64,000 bases of DNA from Henckelia pumila (lineage: Eukaryota; Streptophyta; Magnoliopsida; Lamiales; Gesneriaceae). Under the pieces are notes generated by a model. That model did no database searches, was not told where the DNA came from, and saw nothing but the letters and a program-made list of their open reading frames with translations. This document shows, one piece after another, positions 58,706-64,000 of the stretch. Every line of letters starts with the position of its first letter. The first letter of the stretch is position 1. Position numbers and translations under genes: made by a program. Where the stretch lies: assembly GCF_033568475.1 (NCBI RefSeq), contig NC_133123.1, positions 2,976,001 through 3,040,000 on the forward strand, read 5' to 3'.

Positions 58706-61700
58706 ATGTATCCAGCTATGAATTCTCTGATTCGTAAGGCATGGGGATCCGTCGTACACCGATTGGTTTTTGGTTCGAGTTCAAATCAGAATCCGAGTCC
58801 GATCTCGGAGTACGACACGTTCCTGCAGATGATGTACATACATGATTCATCTACAGGTGAATTCGACCGGATTCCGATCGATATATTATTGCAAATTCTC
58901 AGAATTCTTGGTCCTAGAGAGTCGGCGAGGCTGAGAGCGGTTTGCAAGTCCTGGAAATTTATCCTATCGGATAATCGGCTCTGGATTTATTTTCTACAGA
59001 ATGAGCAAGAGCCTTGGAGCTCCATTTTCTTCGCCGAAACCAACCTACGATCCGGTTTTCCTCTTCAGTAAGCCCGATTCTGTTTTTCACTTTTTTTTTT
59101 TTTCAAGTCCAGCGATGTTAAGAAATTAGACAGGATCGGATGATGATTGTACTGTCTTCTCTTCTCCCCTTGCGTTTGCTGATAAAAATGAATACTCTCT
59201 TATTCACTTTTCGGTGAACATGCTAACCAAATGTCTGAGTATATGCTATCTCGATGTATAGTTTTCCACTGATAATTTTTCACATTGCCAGCATTCAATT
59301 TCTCTTTTGAACTCTACAAATTGATTCTATTACCATATATGCATTTTCGTTATCATTCAGACTGACCTTGTTACAATCTGCAATCTCTTCACTTATATGA
59401 AATCTTTGCGTGAATACCTAGAGGACCATTTGATCCTCAGCTACTGAAAAGAGGTTAGGGAGGTGAACTGTTGACGCTGCATTCATTGCTCCTGATATTT
59501 TCTTTACCTTGTTGCATATTTTGACCATCTCGACTCTCAAGGCAGTTGATATTGAGGTTGTTGGCATGAATTAGTGGTAGAGTGAACTTTTCGCCTGTCT
59601 GAGAAGATGTTGGCGACTTTATGGTTATCCTAACAATAAATCATTTTTTTACAGGGTGTTTCCTACTCTGTTGTCTGACCTGTCGTTTATGCACATCTAC
59701 TGTCAACGTGTGCAAGTTCCTGGAGCTATCATAATTGATGGTAGGTGTAAGGTACTAAGTGTGTTTTTTTTAAACCCGAAACTGGTTTTTGTACATCTCA
59801 CACTGGCTGAGCAACTTAGACGAATAAGTTCTTTTGTTGTTTCTTACCTCCTTCGATTTATTTAAATTTAATATAGTACGTTTCAACTTCTCAAATGAAA
59901 ATCAGAAAAGGAGGACAGAGAAGAAAGTATCATGGTTATGAATTGATTCCTAGACATTTGAAATCATTTAGCTCCTACTGTTTTTTTTAAAAAAGTTTTA
60001 AAAGAAAAATAATTGAATTTGAACGTACTGACTGATTTCATTTCCATTCCAACTTTTATCACAGGTGGCTCAGGGTACTGCAAGTATGGGTGGAGCAAGT
60101 ATTCCTCTCCATCTGGGAGGTCAGCTACATTTTTAGTAAGCTTTCTGCTTAAAGTCTGATATCTTGGCTGCTTGTCCTTTTATGCTTGTATCACTTGTCC
60201 AAATGATTATTTAAACACGCCTTGGACTCCTTTTATGATTATTGTTTTTTTTTTTGCAGGAATTTGGAAACATTGAATCTCCAATGCCCTCTAGACTTAG
60301 ACATTTCTTTTCAACAATTTGCCATAGGTGATCTTATGAGTAACTTTACAGGCTTTATATGTTAAAAAAGTAATTTAGTTCCCTATAAATCTGTTTATTC
60401 ATCTTCATTTCCAACATGGATGTGAAAGTACATGCATCATTCTCTGTGTTTTAACATTCAACTCACATTCTTCATAAATATGCATAAGTTTGAAATTCAT
60501 GGTGTTTTAGGAGTACAACTACTTTCGATCCAGATTTACGTTTCCCTTGTTTTCTTGGTTGTAAATTACTTTGAATTTAATGGTCTGCAGGATGCAGGTG
60601 AAAACATCTACTCAACCAATTGTTGTGTCCATACCGCTTTGCCATTCCGATGGTCAGTTTCCGAAATTTTCTGGCTATTTTGTCTGTTATTATAGTTTTT
60701 TCCACTCTTATGGTTTGACTATAATTAATTTTCGAAAACTTACATGTGAACATGAGGTTTTGTGCCTGTCTGCGTCTTTTCATTTGTTGACTTATTTAAC
60801 CGCCCATTTCATTGTTCATTGTAAATAATTGCTTTGCATACCAAGGGAAGTCATGAAAAAAGGTATTTGTATGTTTTGTTTCTAGTTAACAAACAAACAG
60901 ATATGTTCAACAGAACTTTTGCCCCTTTTAAAGGCATTTAAGCTGTCAGTTTCAACGACATGACATTAGGGATAGTTTGAAATTTAACCTCCAAATAATA
61001 TTTTCAAAAGTTTATGATCTTCCTCGTGCCAAAATGATATTCACAGTGTCAGTGAGAGTCAATATCCCATGGGATACTACCTTTTTTAATATGTACTTCT
61101 CTTAGTCCTTGTTAACATCTGTTCAGGTACACAGTCTGCTAAAAATTCAAGAAGACGGCTAGAGGAAGTCATCCACTCAACATTATTTGACATGAATGTT
61201 CCTGCTGTTTGTGCCGTCAACCAGGTATTTCTTCCATAAAAGCCTGTGCAACACATTTTCAGTTACCTGTGAAAATATCGTCAATGGTCGATTCTTCATA
61301 TCCTTGGGACCTTGTCTAGGCCCTGTAATGAGCAATTAGTAGGCCACTAGGCCATGACTTGAGAGTAACACTTTTTCAAGAAAAATCCTTTTAAGAAGTA
61401 CCTAACACCTCACTTTATTGAATTTTAGGACTCGTGAATCTTGAGAACCGTATCATGTAACCATCACCTGTTGACGTTGTTGCCTGAAACACAATTGTTT
61501 TCTTTCGCGGGAAAAATTCAAGTTATGCTGAAGGAATTATTATTCTTGGTCTGCGGCATTCAATGCCATCTTAAAATTCTTATTTTTCATTTTCTCCTTA
61601 CTAAAAATTATCACGCATTGGACCTTAAAGTTTTTCATATTGAGACGAGACTTGACCTGGCATGTCAGGAAGTATGAGAATTGCCATGCACAAGCTCTGC

Positions 61701-63872
61701 AGCTCAGTGTGATTGTGAACCCGGGCTCATCTTTGATAAGTTAGAGGATTAACCTCCATGCAAATTTTTATCTCGTCGTTGATGTTAACTATCACCAAAA
61801 AATTGTGGATGTAAGCTCTAGTTTGGATAGAGTGAAATTTTATCATATTCAGGATTGTAGTCTAGGTTTAGATTGAAACTACCAGGCTGTAATTGAGTGA
61901 ATTTTTTTTAAAAAATTCACATACTAGAGAGCATGTAAAAAAATAGAATTTTATTTATTAATAAACACGGGTTTTAATTTTTAATCTGAAGAAGATGTCT
62001 ACCAGTTATTTCCTGTTGTGCAGCTTAACTATAATTATTGTCCTATGTTAGCACTGTTTCAGAACTCTTTTTAAAGTGTAGGCAACCTTGGCTTTGTTTG
62101 CTGCAAGACGAACATCAGGGATTGTTGTTAATGTTGGTTTCAATCAAACATCAGTTGTTCCAAGTAAGTCCTTTTTTCTAACTGAGTTGGCATTATGTGA
62201 TGTGCTTCACATTTCTATGAGATTTAAGTATCAGTTCAATGTTAAGCATTTAATTTATGCGGTGATCAAGTGGGCATTTTATTGTTTCTGGGGAGGGTGA
62301 TTGGTCAGTTCCAGAATATTTGAGTGTTTGGTTTTGTGTTGGACAGTTTTGCATGGCAAAGTGATGCATGAGGTGGGTGTGGAGGTTATTGGAATTGGAG
62401 CTTTGAAACTTACAGGATTTCTTCGAGACCAGATGCAACAGAACAATATAAATTTTAATTCCATTTACACTGTTCGCGCTTTGAAAGAGGTAAAAATTTC
62501 CTCTTAATCTGCGTAGAACCTTTTATCTTAGCTGTCTTTCCTTATCAGGGTTATTTAGACGGTGATGGTGTTTCAGATTGTCCAAGAGTTAAATCTGCTG
62601 TTGTTTATCTGTTTTGTGACTCGCAGAATCTGTGTTATGTTGCTTTTGATTATGAAGTCGAACTATCCAGAGATACACGAGCATCTTTTGTTGTTCCATC
62701 AGAAGGTCAATTTACACTTTCAAAAGAACGATATCAAACAGGAGAAATATTATTCCAGCCTCGCATTGCAGGAATGTATGTATGTTTTTTATTTACTTGT
62801 CACTTATTAGGTATCTTGTGATGCGTCAGTTTCTATGAATATATGATGGTTGGACATTGATAGCTATCCGATTGCTAATTTATTATGAAAAGCCGATGTC
62901 AAATGGGTTGATATCTGTGAGTCCTTCAAGGCCCAATGCCGTAAATTTTCTTTCTTTGCTTTGGTGCAATGGTTAATTTGTATATAATATGATGTTTTAC
63001 AGGCAAGCAATGGGTCTACATCAGGCAGTGGCCCTTTGCATGGATCATTGCCATGATGCTGAATTGACATGTGATGATAATTGGTATAAAACTGTGGTAT
63101 TGGCGGGGGGCAGTGCATGCTTGCCAGGATTAGCAGGTATAGGTGTATCCGTGTACCTTCAACTCCTTATTTCAGTTGATGGAAATCAGTATGATGAAAG
63201 TTTTGATTTGATGCATTCATTATTGTTTCGAATTGCTGATTCCATCTGTTGTTTTTTCCAGAAAGATTACAAAAAGAACTGTCTGGATTTCTACCAACAT
63301 CCATGTTCCGTGGAATTCGGGTTTTGCCTCCTTCTCATGGTGCAGATTCTGTGTGGTTTGGAGCAAAACTTGTTAGCAATGTAACTACTGCATGCCTTTG
63401 CTAAGTTTGCTATTTAACCCTGATGCTTAATGATATGATTAAATCTTGATGCCTATCCAGTGGTTGATAAACTGGCAGAAATATTAGATATTTCCACAGT
63501 TTCCCATTGTTATTCGTATAGCCATGGACAATTTCTATCCAATTATTATCCTCCACCATATGGTCGTGAACATTGTCTAATCCAGAAGAAAAACTACCCT
63601 TCAAACGTATTTTAGTGGCACCAACGATCTTTGAATCGTTTTTCATGCTTCTTTTTACACCAACTTCGTTCCTACTTAAGTTTAAAAAGAAGATGAAACT
63701 GAGACTTTGCAGTTGATTGTGAAGTTAAATTTATGACTTCAACTTTTGAACGACGTAAATTCTTGATGCTTTTTAATGCGAGGCCTAACGTATGTGGTTT
63801 CTGGACTTCACGCAGTTGAGCACATTTCAGACATCCTGGTGTGTAACAAAACGGCAATTCAAGCGTTGGTAA
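58706..63872 (+). CDS. ARP8: Actin-related protein 8 (F-box and actin-like domains)
   Basis: Exons: 58706-59067, 59655-59740, 60065-60135, 60260-60327, 60591-60652, 61127-61224, 62082-62163, 62347-62489, 62627-62775, 63003-63136, 63262-63380 and 63816-63872. All are GT-AG and the phases close to 477 codons (476 aa; Arabidopsis ARP8 about 471). The F-box lies at about 53-98 (FDRIPIDILLQILRILGPRE). The actin-like fold starts near 145 with IIIDGGSGYCKYGW, the first phosphate loop. Later landmarks are PIVVSIPLCH, RRTSGIVVNVGF, VEVIGIGALKLTG, LAGGSACLPG (second nucleotide-binding region) and a basic C-terminus. Plant ARP8 is the only actin-related protein fused to an F-box and is reported in the nucleolus; an SCF ubiquitin-ligase role is suggested by the F-box but not proven. 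The start ATG 58706 has an alternative Met four codons downstream. Confidence 0.95.
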
Positions 63873-64000
63873 TATTACCAACGATTACCAACGCAAGTCA
63901 GCTGTGCATCTGTTGCAAATGGAGCTTCAAAAGCTGATGAAATGGATGTATGTATATTTCAGGTGAAACCCGTCTTCTTCATTGTAAGTAGTCAAACTCA
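63873..64000. other. 3' flank of ARP8
   Basis: Probable 3' untranslated region. It contains a short GTTGGTAATATTACCAACG inverted repeat overlapping the stop codon (63864-63882). Nothing else. Confidence 0.45.

Overview
The window is nuclear DNA of a flowering plant. Its genes carry many short GT-AG introns, the spacers are AT-rich, and it holds a plant tRNA-Trp, plant-only gene families (WIP, TNP, CLC-f, ARP8) and nested plant LTR retrotransposons. The gene set points to a eudicot. The style of the MITEs and retroelements would fit an asterid such as a member of Lamiales, but the species cannot be fixed from this sequence alone.

Gene layer. Six protein genes and one tRNA gene were resolved, with exon structures read by hand: CLC-f anion channel/transporter (minus, 348-6237, 9 exons, 769 aa); an intronless TIR/NB-ARC/TPR protein of the TNP (XTNX) type (minus, 7770-10763, 997 aa); a WPP-domain-interacting nuclear-envelope KASH protein, WIP (plus, 19136-20927, 2 coding exons, 515 aa); a two-finger C2H2 zinc-finger protein with an EAR-like motif (minus, 21901-23025, 374 aa); tRNA-Trp(CCA) (plus, 31920-31991); a conserved WD40-repeat protein (minus, 32961-36686, 9 coding exons, 444 aa); and the F-box/actin-related protein ARP8 (plus, 58706-63872, 12 exons, 476 aa). 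From memory, the order TNP, WIP, C2H2, WD40, ARP8 matches Arabidopsis At5g56220, 56210 (WIP2), 56200, 56190, 56180 (ARP8). This looks like a conserved microsyntenic block that retroelements have expanded here. The genes do not form one pathway.

Repeat layer. 12564-15799 is a non-autonomous LTR element (minus) with two internal tandem arrays of 47 bp and about 197 bp. 17126-17383 is a Stowaway-type MITE, and about 24561-24731 is a second MITE. 24911-31287 is a nearly intact Ty1-copia element (minus) with a perfect AATGT target duplication, broken by a gag frameshift and a pol nonsense codon. 39244-55161 is a Ty3-gypsy chromovirus arranged LTR-internal-LTR-internal-LTR (about 2.86 kb LTRs) inside one GCCGA target duplication. 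Both internal copies share the same defects. 55239-57254 is a solo LTR of another family that itself carries a 600-bp hAT-like MITE (55758-56357). The gypsy dimer and the solo LTR both sit in one GAGCTC-rich minisatellite.

No bacterial-type system, CRISPR array or obviously new multi-gene system was found. The most unusual items are the dimeric retroelement with shared lesions, the site II-like (TGGGCY) cluster in its LTR, and the array-bearing non-autonomous element.
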